A program made the translations under genes and the position numbers. Source: Aphelenchoides besseyi (Eukaryota > Nematoda > Chromadorea > Rhabditida > Aphelenchoididae). Taken from it: 64,000 bases of DNA. The stretch lies in the NCBI GenBank assembly GCA_024699855.1, contig JAMPIQ010000002.1, positions 5,270,001-5,334,000 of the forward strand, written 5' to 3'. Under the pieces are notes generated by a model that saw only the letters and a program-made list of their open reading frames with translations, was not told the DNA's origin and ran no database searches. Shown one piece after another: positions 35,643-47,800 of this stretch. Every line of letters starts with the position of its first letter. Position 1 is the first letter of the stretch.

Positions 35643-37556
35643 TTAGACCGGATGCACACGTCTTGAGTCACTACGAGTTGAGATCTTTGTCGATGATTTA
35701 TGAACGGATCGTGTTGAAGCTCGTCTTAAGGACGGCGGAAGCTGAAGAGGAATCATACGCCCGTAGAATACAAGCCAAGTTGATATCGTTGATCCAATGA
35801 CGAAAAATTCCATAAGCCAAACTGCTTGTGGTCCGTAACCTGTGTAGAGTGAGGACGAGGCTATAGGCGACACCATTCGGGCAACTCCGGATGATGCTTG
35901 AAGAAGGCCCTGTTCAGTACCTTAAGATTGATGTTATCATCGCAATTAAACGAATGTATTTACCTTGACGAACAGGTCCCAAAACTTTAGAGAAAAGGGT
36001 GTTCAACGAAATTGTCAACATTGGAAATGATAGACCAATGATGATTGAATAGGAAATGTAATAAACCCAAATGTTAACAGCAGGCAGATCATTGCACCAA
36101 GAGAAACGTGTGGCGTCACAGCCAAGCGTGTAGTTTGTTGTAATGTTTGCGATGTTGACTTTGTTTGGTAAGAAAGGCCACGAGAAGGTGATCAAATGGA
36201 AAAGAAGTAAACCGATTAATGCAACCACACAACCAATACGCAGTTTGATGCTAGGAATTAAACATTTAGAAAAATTAATTTGTTATTAAACTCACTATCT
36301 TTCAAGTTTCAAAAAAATGTAAGCCAAATAAGTCAAAAACGTCAGAGCACCAACGATTCCTTGGGCTTTTGCTTGATACGCAACAACGGTCGCTTCCGTT
36401 ATTGTAAAGTACATCATCGAGAGAGGAGAAGCAAGCGCTTCAAGTGCAGAACGAATATACATATCAGCGAATCGCGATAAGTAACAGATGAAAACTGCCA
36501 AGCCATCAGGTTTCGGGATTTTTGCCGGTGATTTCTCAACGTCAGATGCTGCGGGAGTGTCAATAACGCCTGCGTAGCTTTCTTTGAACATCAAATAGAG
36601 CATAACAAGTCCCATTAGATTCATGAAAAAAGCAGCCCACGGGGGTCCAGTATACAACGACAAAGATAATGGACTATGGAAGATTTTAATTCCTAAAATT
36701 GATTTGTTTACGAATTTTTGTTGAAATTCATACCAGGATGTTCTAAATTCAGAAATAGAAGTTGAAACGCTGGACCAACAACAAGACCAAGAGACTGCCC
36801 GCAAGTAACGTAGGCAATCGCTTTCGATCTATCGGCGTCTATTGATGCTGTGGAAGCGTAGGATCTCAAGACTGACACATTTCCAGAACCAGCACCAACA
36901 ACTAGACGCGAAATTAATAGCAAATATCGTTTCGGAACAACATGAATAACCTCCATGGCTATGTATATGAGATTGCCAATTAGCATCAACATTAATCCAA
37001 CGGTCAATGGAGGTGTGACTCGCTTGATGCGATTCGACCAGACACCAAAGAGCGGTGATGTAATAACTTGTCCCAAACTATAGAGTCCGATTGTCAGTCC
37101 GAAAAAGGTTTCGCTCATGTTCTAAACTTGAAATCATTATAACAATGAATACAAACAACAATATTCACCTTATCCAGGATCTTTAGATGCGGAAACATTG
37201 ACGATTGATCTAGAACATCAAAATAATGATTGTCTGTTGAAATAAGCGTCTACAGTAAAAATGAGCGAATTTGCAAAAAATTGACATTTCTCTTTTAAAA
37301 CCTCCAACATTTTGCTCATTTCTGCAGACAATCACTATTTCAATGACTCACATAAATTAGATTGGATCGATCCGACGAACGATAGAATTGCAGCACAATA
37401 AATCGATTTCCAGTCGGTTTGTGGTTCGTCGTCGAGCTCATCCGAATCGTTATCCCTCACATAGTGATCGTCTGAGATGATTTGCTTTTTGTCTGCCATT
37501 CTAGCTAGTATAGGATGTTTGTCAGAATAGTGAAAACCACCACGACTCTTCGACAT
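35643..37556 (-). CDS. MFSD8/CLN7-like lysosomal major-facilitator transporter
   Basis: Twelve-helix MFS protein. Start at 37556; the N-terminal tail is hydrophilic and acidic (DNDSDELDDEPQTDW), then SIYCAAILSFVGSIQSNLY/QSSMFPHLK. The first-half MFS block is FFGLTIGLYSLGQVITSPLF followed by GVWSNR; then RLVVGAGSGNVSVLRSYAST and AIAYVTCGQSLGLVVGPAFQ. A long cytosolic loop precedes AQGIVGALTFLTYLAYIFLK. The second half contains a glycosylatable lumenal loop (NITTNYTLGCDATRFSWCND) and the block TLFSKVLGPVRQ/GTEQGLL, close to the LFSKVLGP motif of human MFSD8 (CLN7, a lysosomal membrane protein mutated in neuronal ceroid lipofuscinosis). Ser/Arg-rich C-terminus, stop TAA 35643-35645. GT-AG introns. 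Confidence 0.85.
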
Positions 37557-38505
37557 GATCGAGAATTTCGAAACACGCGTTTTCTACGGCACTTGCAATC
37601 GATTGAACGGATTTTGCTGCGCAACTAAGTAAACGTCAACGTTATAAAGATGCGTAAAGAAGTGGGCGGAGATCATTTTTGTTGATCAAACGGACGATAA
37701 CCGCAAATCATTACTACGCGTCAATGATTCGTAGGTGTCGCATGTGAACCGCATCAACACAAACATGGTTTTTAATGATCGGGCAGAAGTTAGGAACAAA
37801 CAGATGGGTAACAAAAAGTTCAATTACCGTAACAAAAAGATCTGAGTTCGCCTGTTTCCGGCAACCGTTTAAATACCGCTCAAGAGTTCGACCAGATCTC
37901 CGTTCTATTGTACAGAATTGAATGGGAATTCGAGGCGAATACGTCAATCAGATCGAACTTTGTTTGTATTCGTAAGGAGCGGGAGTCAAACTTCTGAGTT
38001 CGCAACCATTTCTCAATTAAAGTTTGTCTCCTTCATCGAGTAAACAAACTGCGACTTACGATATGACCCCGGACTTAATAGTTTTCGTTTATCGCGCACT
38101 CAACTCGAACTTCGCACTTTAAATACGAGAATTGACTGTGCAATTTACGTGATCAATGACGTCGTTCGTGTACATTTACAGTTCATTCTAATGACGTAGA
38201 AACGGTTATTACGTTATGGTCGCACAACGATTTCGCAAGGTATTTGATATGCAATCTACGAAACACTGTTAATTGATTACCCGGAATTCGGGTTTTAAGT
38301 TCAATGTGATCAAGTTCTCATCTCTGTTTTACAACTATCGATTCACGTGCGTTTATTGTCGATAAATGTTAAATTTTCGGTCAATTACACAGGAACAGAT
38401 CAATCATCAAATTATAGCCGATTATGTGTTAGCAGGAAGAATTACAACGATTGGTCATTTCACAACTCTTAAGCAAAAGAAACAAAAATCACTAGAACTT
38501 TAATG
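37557..38505. other. Intergenic region
   Basis: About 950 bp between the MFSD8-like start and the stop of the first cyclase. No supported gene; A/T-rich toward the cyclase end. Confidence 0.5.
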
Positions 38506-41500
38506 TCAAGACTCGACAGATTCTGCTGCTTCAATTTCGAGTAGTTGTTTTTCGACATCTGGATCACCTGAAACCTCAGACCACTTGTGTTCGATTATCT
38601 TCGAATCATCAACTTGCCTTCCATTCCCAATAGCCAAAATGTTTGCATGACACCTAAAATATGTTCTTACAGTGTCTATGATTATTGGTGCAAATTGCCT
38701 TTTCCATTAACAAGTATTTCGCCGCGTGATACGGTCAAATATCTACCAATCACTTTTGTAAGGTAATGGTTTGTGTCGGGAGAGATGTGAATACGATTAG
38801 CTGAAAGATCACGTGTGCAACTGATCTTTGGATTCGCGAATTTTGGAGTTTGTAGTCTTTTACTCATCGTTTGTGCGCGAACTTTGATACCTTAACGCTC
38901 CGAACAACCGAGACGTTTCTATTTGCAAAGACGTCGATTTCTCTCCGCAATCAGATGTCGCGCTCATAACTTTCAAACCACAATGAGTTGTAATAATGCG
39001 CTACGATCTTTAAAAATGCGATCCCAATGATACTTGTTTTTAGTTCCCGATCATAAACAACAAATGACATACGTTTGCCCTTGCTTTCCATTTGAGAAGC
39101 GATGTTGATCGAGTCGCCGAATAAGCAATAACTAAACAACATTTAAAAAACCTTGAACGATTCAATTACCGTGGCATTGCCAAACCCACGACTCCTGAAA
39201 ACAACAAGTAGTTTGTTGTTGTTTTAGTCTCCTTTCCGAAAATCTAGCAAGATATACACCAATCGACTTCGTTGATGAGCAGTGTCAATGGGACGCAATT
39301 TTCAGAAAGAACTCAAAATACAATAACTTCCCTGCAACCACCGGACCTGTGTGATTTCCAATCCTCAAACGAACTTCCTCTCCTGGCAAATGTGGAATTG
39401 TGAAGTGTTTCATGCTACGAACAAAACTCAAAGACATGTTTGCGATGTGGCGTGCATGTTCATTCCCATTTCTATGCGGGAGACCGCTAGTACACAAATA
39501 ACCGTCTAAAATAACGTTTTTAAACTCGAAACTAATTGTTGAGTTTCCTCCAATAGTCTCCACTTTGTACACATCGTGCTCACTGATAATCGAATCCAAG
39601 AGTGAGTATAAGGTATTCAACAAACTAAGTTCATTTCTATCCTTATTCTTTACACACGCTGCTTACTTAACAACTTGAAGCGGTGTACAACGACTTGAAA
39701 TTGTTGTGAAACCAACGACATCAGAAAAGAAGATGGTCACCGATTCAAAGGCCTCCGGTTCAACTGATTGTCCGAGTTTCAGTTTTTCGGCAACCTGTCT
39801 GCACAGTTAATGTTAAACTTAAATTTATACAAATAAACGAACTTTGGAAGCATTCTGTACAACAAAATATCGGCCTTCTTCTTCTCTTCAACCAACTCCT
39901 ATAATCTCAGAACATTTGGAACATAACATTCATTTCCATTACCCGTGTTCGATCTTCGATTTCAGATTCCAAATTCTAAAGCATTAAATGATATTTCAAT
40001 TTAGCTTGAATCAACTATACTCCTGCATAATTCTCCAACATCGCGAAAATGTGATCCATTAAATTGGAAGATCTAGAATTGAAATCATAAGGTCAGGTAT
40101 ATGTGGAGATACCGTGAAGTGTTCATTGACCCCAAAAGAGTGTAAATGGTTTCCACGCGTGGTCGTTCAGAACTGTTTTCACTCCAACAATCACGAATCA
40201 AATGCTGGAAAGCGGGACTCAAATCTTGAGCCACTGGATCAAGTACAGGCCTTAAGGGAGTCTTTCCGCCTTTCTAAATGCATCAAAAGTGTTAATTGAG
40301 ATACTGATACAAACTTTAATCATGTAGATGATATCTGAAAATACAAAATTGTAACAATGAACGTTTATTTACACTTACCATCAGTGTCCAATTTTGCTTC
40401 GCCCTCAAATGGTGGTTTCATGTTTCTATAATAGATCTTGTTGGTCATTTTTAACCGCAAACTCTTTACAATATCTCGCTAGCTATGATAGCAAACGAGT
40501 AGACATCACCGGCTTTACTCCCAATGAAGTTATTGTCTCGAAGATGTTCTGGTGAAGTCCAAAGCAAATCAGCCGGTTGTCGTGGTTGTGAATTGCGAAT
40601 AAACTTGAGTCCAAAGTCTGATAACTAAAATGAATGATCAGTTTTATTGCTTTGCTCATTTTGTTACTTTAACCAGCCATCGGTCATCGATGAGACAGTT
40701 TCTGCTCGTCATGTTTCCGTGCCAACCGACCGAACTTGCATGAATGTATTTCAATCCACTGCATATGTCTTTCACAAGTGAGAAAATGAAGAACGCGTCC
40801 ATTGTGGACAGCAACGAATTTCCCATAAGCACATCGCAAAGTGCACCACGATTGCAATAACGCCAAACCGAAATCGTCTCGGCTCCTCCATTCACTGCCA
40901 ATCCTACGAAACGGTTAATGTTATCGTGATCCATCGATCGCATCGATCGCATCTCGCTCATATCACTTGTGTTAATACGAACTTGTGTTGGCGAAATATT
41001 GTGATTCAAACCAATTACTCTTTCTCCAGCATAAATATAAACCGTATAATGTTTTGTCGACTTGACTGAATCAAACGTGAACTTTGTTGATGTAGTTGAC
41101 GGTCCACTTTGAATTGAACGAGCCGACTCCATCGCTTTGTTTTTGCTTGTCATTTGAACCAAATTTTGCATGTTCACTTGCCACATTCGATTTCGAGCCT
41201 CGATATCTTTCATACGTAATCTAATAGAATTGATTAAACAAAACGATTTCAAGACCAACCGGATAATGTAGACGATACCTCCAATTACTCCAAGTATCAG
41301 TAGTACACCGATCAAAATTGCGGCAATCATATAACCACGATATTCCGTAAAAAAGTCAATTGGACATCCTTTTCCATCTTGAATAAAAAATCACAGTTTA
41401 CACGTTTGCTTACAACGAGTACTTACCGAAACCACATTTTGGTGTTGACGGTGGATGAAAACCACCTCTTGATGCCCACATGGAATCTGAATCATTCGTT

Positions 41501-43624
41501 ATTGCACTGCTGTTCTGAATTTCCTTAATTATCCATTGTTGTCTCAAGTAACATGTTCGCTTACCACTCCACGATCCGCAACAACAAATGAAAGATAAGG
41601 CTTTAAGTTTCCTTTTTGATCAACATATACACTCAGCATGTAAATACTGTTTCTTACACCTAAAACAACATTTTCGATCTTTTTGTTCGATCAAAACTAC
41701 CGTCTTCACCAATGGCAACTGTTCCTGATAAACCTAAGACAATTGTAAGCCAAATCGACAACTCCCACCTTCGAATTCGATGTTTGAGTTTCGAGTTAAC
41801 AGCGTTCCATCTCGATAGTATTTTGGATCTGTGCCGGATGAATTCACAACCCGGCTTAAAGCCATAGCGTAGAGATACATTGCATCGTAAAGTGTTGATG
41901 CGTAAATTGATGCCTAAATTTGTATACTTCAATTATTTCTTGCATTTGAAAACATACTTCCGTTTGAGTCTTAGCACAATACTCACAATAAAACGGCCAA
42001 TCGGCCATTCGTTGGACAACTTCGGTGCTAAAGTTTGTGAAACTATCTGCTTCATCACTGAAACAAACAAATATACGAAAATGTTTGAATACACGAACAA
42101 ATCTAGCCTTGTTTTATCGACATGCAGCAGGAATGACCTAAACCAATAGCTCCTAAAACAAGATTGTTCTCACAAACCGTTGAACTATTTTCCACGATTC
42201 GGCATCCTTTCCATCGGTTGTTTTGTTCGTGTCAATCCAGAAAGGAGTATCAGTGAGACCTTCTGAAGTATGAGCTAAATAACAAAAGAACCTCTGCTTT
42301 TATATTGATTTCTATTTTGTTATGTTCAAACCACAAAACTAACCATTTTGCATATCTAAACTTATGCACTTTATACGCATATAATCTCATTAAGATCAAA
42401 CCTGTATCGACAAAAAAGTACTGCAAATCAAACTAATCATTAAACATTTCAACCGTGAACTCACAACATAATCGACCGTATCCATTCCAGCTTCCTCTAA
42501 CTTGATCGTAAACAACCGTTGTTGCACCGTATCATCAAAACATAACAATACAATTCGAGCTTTGGCTTTTATTTGTGATATTGTATACTGAATATCTGAC
42601 TCGGCCCAAGAATCGATAACTTCTTTATAGGAAATTACACAACGCTCTCGATCGTTCGCTACAGCTTCCATGTCTTCTTGAAAACTAAAACATCTGAAAA
42701 TGCAATCTGTTTCATTTCGACGTCATTTTCAAACTTACCCCCCATCTTCGTTTTGTTGGTAAATCAACGCAAAAAGGTCCCAGTTGTTGTAATTCAACGC
42801 TTCACAGAACACGTTCCCCAAATCCTGGTAGTTTGGAAGAACACTCATAACGGTAGGGTACGTTGATGCGTCTGTAAACTGTAAACGAATGCGATCAATC
42901 AAATCCTCGATTATGACTAACTTCGCTATCAAATGTGTAACCCCAAAGCATCACGGGAATATCGTAATAAGCTCCAACATGAGCAGCCAAAACAGCACTC
43001 TGAAACACGACGATATACTTTGTTTTATTCTGATAACAAACATCAATGCATGGAGGACTCAATAGTACGTCGACCTTTTTTTGAACGATCATCTCGAATG
43101 CATAACCGATGGCCGTCGATTCAACACATTCCTCGATCTTCCATGTAAAAGTAAAATTGGTTCCCGGAGGGAGAATCTTCTCACGATAAACTCGATCCAA
43201 CGCAATTGTAACCGCAGAAGCTGTATTGTCGTAGCCCATAGTTTTTGAGCGGTTAGAAGGAATCATAAGACCGACAAGAATGTGCAGTTGACCCTGAAAA
43301 ATAGATTAAGTTTGATGGTCGTTCAAAACTCACGGGTATTGTAACATTCACCGCTGGCGAAAGTGTCGGTAATAACGGTTGCAAACTAGCGGCTGTTGGC
43401 AAAGTTGGCAACGTCAACGGAGCAACAGTCGTAGATGGAGCGGCAGTCGGCACTTGTGCCAAAGTAACGGGTGGTTGTGTAGTCAACGAAATTGCAGGAG
43501 AAGTCGAAATTGAGCTTTCTAGTTCTGTTGTACCAGTAAACGTGAAATTGGTTAATGTGTTCAGCGGTCGAGTGGTTTCAATTTCTGTTAAAAACAGTAG
43601 AAGAAACAAACAAAATCTTGTCAT
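38506..43624 (-). CDS. Receptor-type guanylyl cyclase (copy 1), catalytic Arg replaced
   Basis: Single-pass receptor that would make cGMP; nematodes use many in sensory neurons. Start at 43624: signal peptide ([15 protein letters not shown]), a Thr/Pro/Ser-rich stretch, then an ANF-receptor-like ectodomain ([43 protein letters not shown]). TM helix [23 protein letters not shown]; kinase-homology domain with HGNMTSRNC in place of HRD, keeping SDFG. Cyclase domain: [16 protein letters not shown] and VETIG/DGYL (metal Asps kept), [33 protein letters not shown]. The last block normally reads NxASR; Gln stands at the Arg. With a GC donor the tail is [19 protein letters not shown], stop TGA 38506-38508; read through, the stop is at 38595. 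The model uses one GA, one GG and three GC donors, an unusual load. Confidence 0.88.
38568..38617 (-). other. GC-AG intron, last intron of cyclase copy 1
   Basis: Donor GAAG|GCAAGT, acceptor TTTCAG. Splicing gives an acidic tail ([19 protein letters not shown]); not splicing ends the protein at KLMIRR. Both are possible; the spliced form looks more protein-like. Confidence 0.5.
38654..38698 (-). other. GC-AG intron in cyclase copy 1
   Basis: Donor AAAG|GCAATT, acceptor TTTTAG, 45 nt. It joins NGKG to VMQTFWLLG, the conserved C-terminal cyclase block. Copy 2 has a normal GT donor at the same place ([12 protein letters not shown]). Confidence 0.7.
39195..39331 (-). other. Apparent GG-AG intron in cyclase copy 1
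   Basis: VVAG must join VVGLAMPR. The exon ends GTTGCAG and the intron begins GGAAGTTATT; acceptor TTTTCAG. No GT gives the right frame (the nearest, after GGGAA, shifts it). Copy 2 has no intron here. Confidence 0.55.
39506..39547 (-). other. Apparent GA-AG intron in cyclase copy 1
   Basis: VETIG and DGYLC flank 42 nt beginning GAAACT and ending TTTTAG. Splicing at GGAG|GAAACT restores the invariant ETIGDGY motif. Because 42 is a multiple of three, retention would insert 14 residues in the active-site loop. Confidence 0.65.
42058..42107 (-). other. GC-AG intron in cyclase copy 1 ectodomain
   Basis: Donor ACAAG|GCTAGA, acceptor TTTCAG, 50 nt. It joins LLHVDKT to [11 protein letters not shown], which lines up with copy 2 ([20 protein letters not shown]). 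No GT keeps this frame. Confidence 0.55.
42344..42355 (-). other. 12-nt microexon in cyclase copy 1
   Basis: ATATGCAAAATG flanked by TTTAG and GTTAGT. It supplies DMQN after VDT; copy 2 encodes the same stretch (FPDTDMQ) within one exon. Confidence 0.6.
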
Positions 43625-44867
43625 TTTCTCAAATGTGAATGATGAGAAACGTGGATATTATCGAGATCTTTCATTTACAGTTGTCTTGAGAAGACGAATT
43701 TTTATGGCTTCTAAGACAATCACATGAGAACCGGAAGCTTTGCGTAAAGACTACCGTACTGTTTGTCTACTTGTCATATTCATCAAAAAGATTAGCTGAT
43801 GATACGAAGAAATAAATTCGTTAGTTATTTCATTTCCATACACTCTGAATGTTGTTGAGCAGTCTGTGAAGCTACAAGTCGATCTTTGTCTGTGGAGCTG
43901 AAGCAGCGCTCATTGGCTCCCTGTCTTTCTTGGCAAGAGAACGCGCGGACTGTATTTTGAGAAGAAAAGAAGTCACAGGGTGAGTGAGAGATCGCTTGTT
44001 CTCTTCTTCTCTCGCTCTGCTCGACAACCACTGGCCAGACGGTCCTCTGACTGAGCGGCTCCTTTAAAGACAACGTGCTTTCGGGTCGTTGTGTCCACTT
44101 GTAATGTGTCTCCTGTACAAGAGTACTTTCAAGTAGACCTGAAGGAAAACTGTAAACCCTAAAGTTATTCCACGTGCTTTGGTACCCAGGATATCAAAAG
44201 GAGTCTCGGTCGGTCGCGGCGTAACTGTGCTTCGACGCAGATGGTAATCCGGGTTAGTGATCGTCTGAGAATCCTGTCGAGTATGTTAACTGCTAGGAAG
44301 ATCCTGGTTAACTTTTTTTGGTTAGGCATAAGATCTTTGTTACGAAAATCCGGTAGCTTTTGAAAACTTTTTGATTGATAAGAAAAGATCAAGTTGCATA
44401 GTGTTTGATTTTAAGTGCCTTTAGTACTGAATAGTGCTAGAACGCAAATTTGACCTTCTGGAGGTCTTCACGACGCAACATATGAACTCCGCTTTTAATT
44501 TGCGTTCAATTTGCTGTTAGGATGATTAGCAAAATTTCATAAAATCAGCAGCACGTTGCATCTTCCATAAATTGAAGCTTGCAAAAGAACCATTTTTAAT
44601 CACCAACTACGAACTCTATAGCATGAAGAGTATGCATAGAATTATTCTTCATTACATTCTGAATACAAATAACCAAGCACTCATAAGACCGATAGCAACT
44701 GCTTAATATCGAGTTGTTTGTTTCATTAGTAAAACAGTCCTTCTGAAGTCACTCAACAAGGATACTGAACGTAGAAGTTTATTGTACTCACTGGTTCATT
44801 AAACACAATCACCGGAAACGAATAAAATTCATAGAAACCGCAGTTATCGAATAAAAAGATTGTCGAT
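43625..44867. other. Spacer between the tandem guanylyl cyclases
   Basis: 1.24 kb. It should hold the copy-1 promoter. Open frames at 43825-44073 and 44165-44392 (minus) have no recognisable content. No tRNA-like cloverleaf or repeat noticed. Confidence 0.5.
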
Positions 44868-47800
44868 TCAATTGCTGTGATTTTTGAAATCATTGTACAT
44901 TGTTTGTGACGAGAATTCTTCGTCCTTCCCCAACAACCAATAGGTTTCCATGATCCCTAAAAGAGTAAACAGTAGATTTTTCGTGTTGTTTGAATACCTT
45001 TTCCTTTGATTAACAGTTCTCCACGACTCTCAGTTCGATAACCGCCGATTACGGTGTTCAAGAAATGATTAGTGGCTCCCGATAAATGAATCTTATCGGC
45101 TAAAAAAATTTTCATGATGTCATTTACGTATATCGTTAGGGAAACTTCAGTGTAATTTGAAACCCGAATTTTCAATTGCATTGAAGTTGTTCTTTTCACC
45201 GTACTCTTCATTACTTATTTTGTATCAATTTTGTCTCCGGCTTTTTAATGCGATTTACAACTTAAGCGAGTTAAAGCAAAAGCAGCTGAAATCTGAGAGT
45301 CGAATCGTCCGTTGAGCGTTTGCCGTTAAAAAGACGCGTAGTTTTGATCGAAAATTTGAAGACCGCTTGCGACCATCACCTCCAAACGTGCAAACCATAT
45401 TCTGAACGAAGAATAGGTACCCGTAAATAACTGCTGCCGCCGTTCTTTTGTTGGTCACTTCATCTAATAAACCCTGTGCTTTTGACGAAGACTATCGAAT
45501 CGTTGCGGTTAAAAGGCACTATAACCTCGTTTCCCTTTTCGCGCACAACAAACGACGTCGATTTGTCATCCGTAATTAACTAACACAGCGAAGACCGAAC
45601 TCACCTAAGCCATTACTTTGCATTCTCGAAGCTGTGTTGATCGTATCTCCGAATAAACAGTAACTAAACAACATAAACAAACATTTGAAAAAATCGAATT
45701 ACCGCGGCATCGCCAAACCCACGACTCCGGCGACAACCGGTCCGGTGTTTATTCCGATTCGAAGTCGAATTTTCTCGTCCGGCAAATGTGGAATTGAGAA
45801 GGACTTTAGAGCTCGTATAAAATGTAAACTCATGTTGGCGATATTTCGAGCGTGTTCGTTTCCATTACGTCTCGGTAATCCCGAAGCACACATGTAGCTA
45901 TCTAGAAAAATTCAATAACTAAAATATGATCTTCAACTTTCCTCCTATAGTTTCCACCTTGTAGACATCGTACTCGCCGATGATTGAATCCAGTAAACCA
46001 TATAACTCATTTAACAAACTATAGAAACCAAACGGTAACTTGAAACCTTCAAATCGTTAACCTGATCACTTGTAATGGAGTGCACTTCGAAACGATTGTC
46101 ACGAAGGAAACAACATCAGAGAAGAAAATCGTTACATTATCGTAGCCTTCAGGTTCCACTGACTGCCCAAGCTTCAGCTTTTCGGCAACAGTCCTGAAAG
46201 TACTTTAGCAGTAAAAACAATTTGACTACGGTAGTCATCAGTGTTTTCTGGGAAATGAGAGATGTAATTAAAACGTCGGCTTTCGTAATTTGCCGACCAA
46301 TGATTGGGCGAGGATCTAAGCTTACTAATCCGCCGCAATCGGACGCTTTTTTAGGGCTTCAGCTCTGGTTACTGTAAACTCACTCTGGCAGCATACGGTG
46401 CAGCAAGAGATCAGCCTTCTTCTTCTCTTCGACGAGTTGTTTTGTTTGCTCTTCAACTTCCTGAAAGACAACAATACAAAACACAATGGTCAAAAGTTAC
46501 CATTTCCAGATTACTTGCATGTTGTTCCAAAATCGAAAATACATGGTCCATAAGAGAAGTGCTTCTGAAATAAACGAAAAGTAATTTCCGAGTGTTAGCA
46601 AAAATTACCGTCCACCATTCAAAGACTTCAAAACCGCGCGAATTTGCTCACTCTTCGGTCGTTGAGCGGGTTCTTCACTCCAACAATCTCGAATCAAATG
46701 AAAGATACCTTGAGATATGTCGGGAATGTCCGTTTCAAGTGACGGTCTAATTGAACGAGCTCCACCTAAAAAGCTTGCAAATCAAATACTTCGGACTCCT
46801 TGAACCTTTTTTGACCAAATAAATGACCTCTTCGTGATTCCCTTTCAATTCGTTGTCCCAGGCCGGCTTCATTGTAATAATTTCACTACAAATAATTCCA
46901 AAAGCATACACATCCGATGGCTTAGTTCCTCTCGTGTCTTCACTTCGTAGCTGAAAGCAAAACAATACGTAAAACAAATTCATTCATTTTCACTTGTTCA
47001 GGAGAAGTCCATAACAAATCTAAAATTAAATAAAAACAACTGCATCTTTTTGTAAACCTTTTGCTTCGGGAGTTGACTGATCGCGCAGAAATGTCAATCC
47101 ATAATACGAGATCTTCGCTTGCCAACGATCATCAATCAAACAGTAGGAGGAACGTAAACGACCATGCACCTGCAACGCACTGCTGTGAATGTAGTGCAAT
47201 CCTTCGGCTAGATCTCTAATCAACGAGTAAATGAAGAAGGAATCAATGTTAATGTTTCCGCGTTCAATCACATCTTGTAAACTTCCTCGACCAGCAAATC
47301 GCCAAACTATAAATCCAAACATAACCAAAAGTGTTTGAAACAACGAACTCGACATAAACTCGGGTCCATCGATGCTCAAGCCCAAAAACTTGTTGATGTT
47401 TTCGTGATCACTCTGTCGCATAATTCGAAGTTCGAGCATGTTGTCCGCATTCAAAGAACGACGAACTTGGTATTTTCGGGCAATGACCAACTCGTTCTCG
47501 TATCGATACAAATTGAAGTTCTTCGAACTCTTCACCGTATCGAACGTAAATTTTGTGGATGTGGTCGATGGTCCACTTTGAATTGAACGTTGAGATTGTG
47601 CTTCGTTCTTTGATGTCACTCTCGTTAGGAGAGCGAAAGGAATTTGCCACATTTCGTTCAGACGACGCGTTTCTACTGACTTAGAATGTAGGATGTAGAA
47701 GTAGACGAACAACAAAGCGGCAATAATCAATACGACGATTATAATAACAGAAATAAACAGTCCTAAATAAGTCTGCCAAACCGGAGCTGGACAACCTAAA

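Noticed and set aside
41640..41700. Possible second GA-AG intron in cyclase copy 1 (after DGSFD)
   Set aside because: A canonical donor a few bases upstream (GACG|GTAGTT) gives [11 protein letters not shown] in frame and matches copy 2, so no unusual donor is needed.
43825..44392. Possible RNA gene or small ORFs between the cyclases
   Set aside because: No cloverleaf, no box elements and no protein motif could be recognised.
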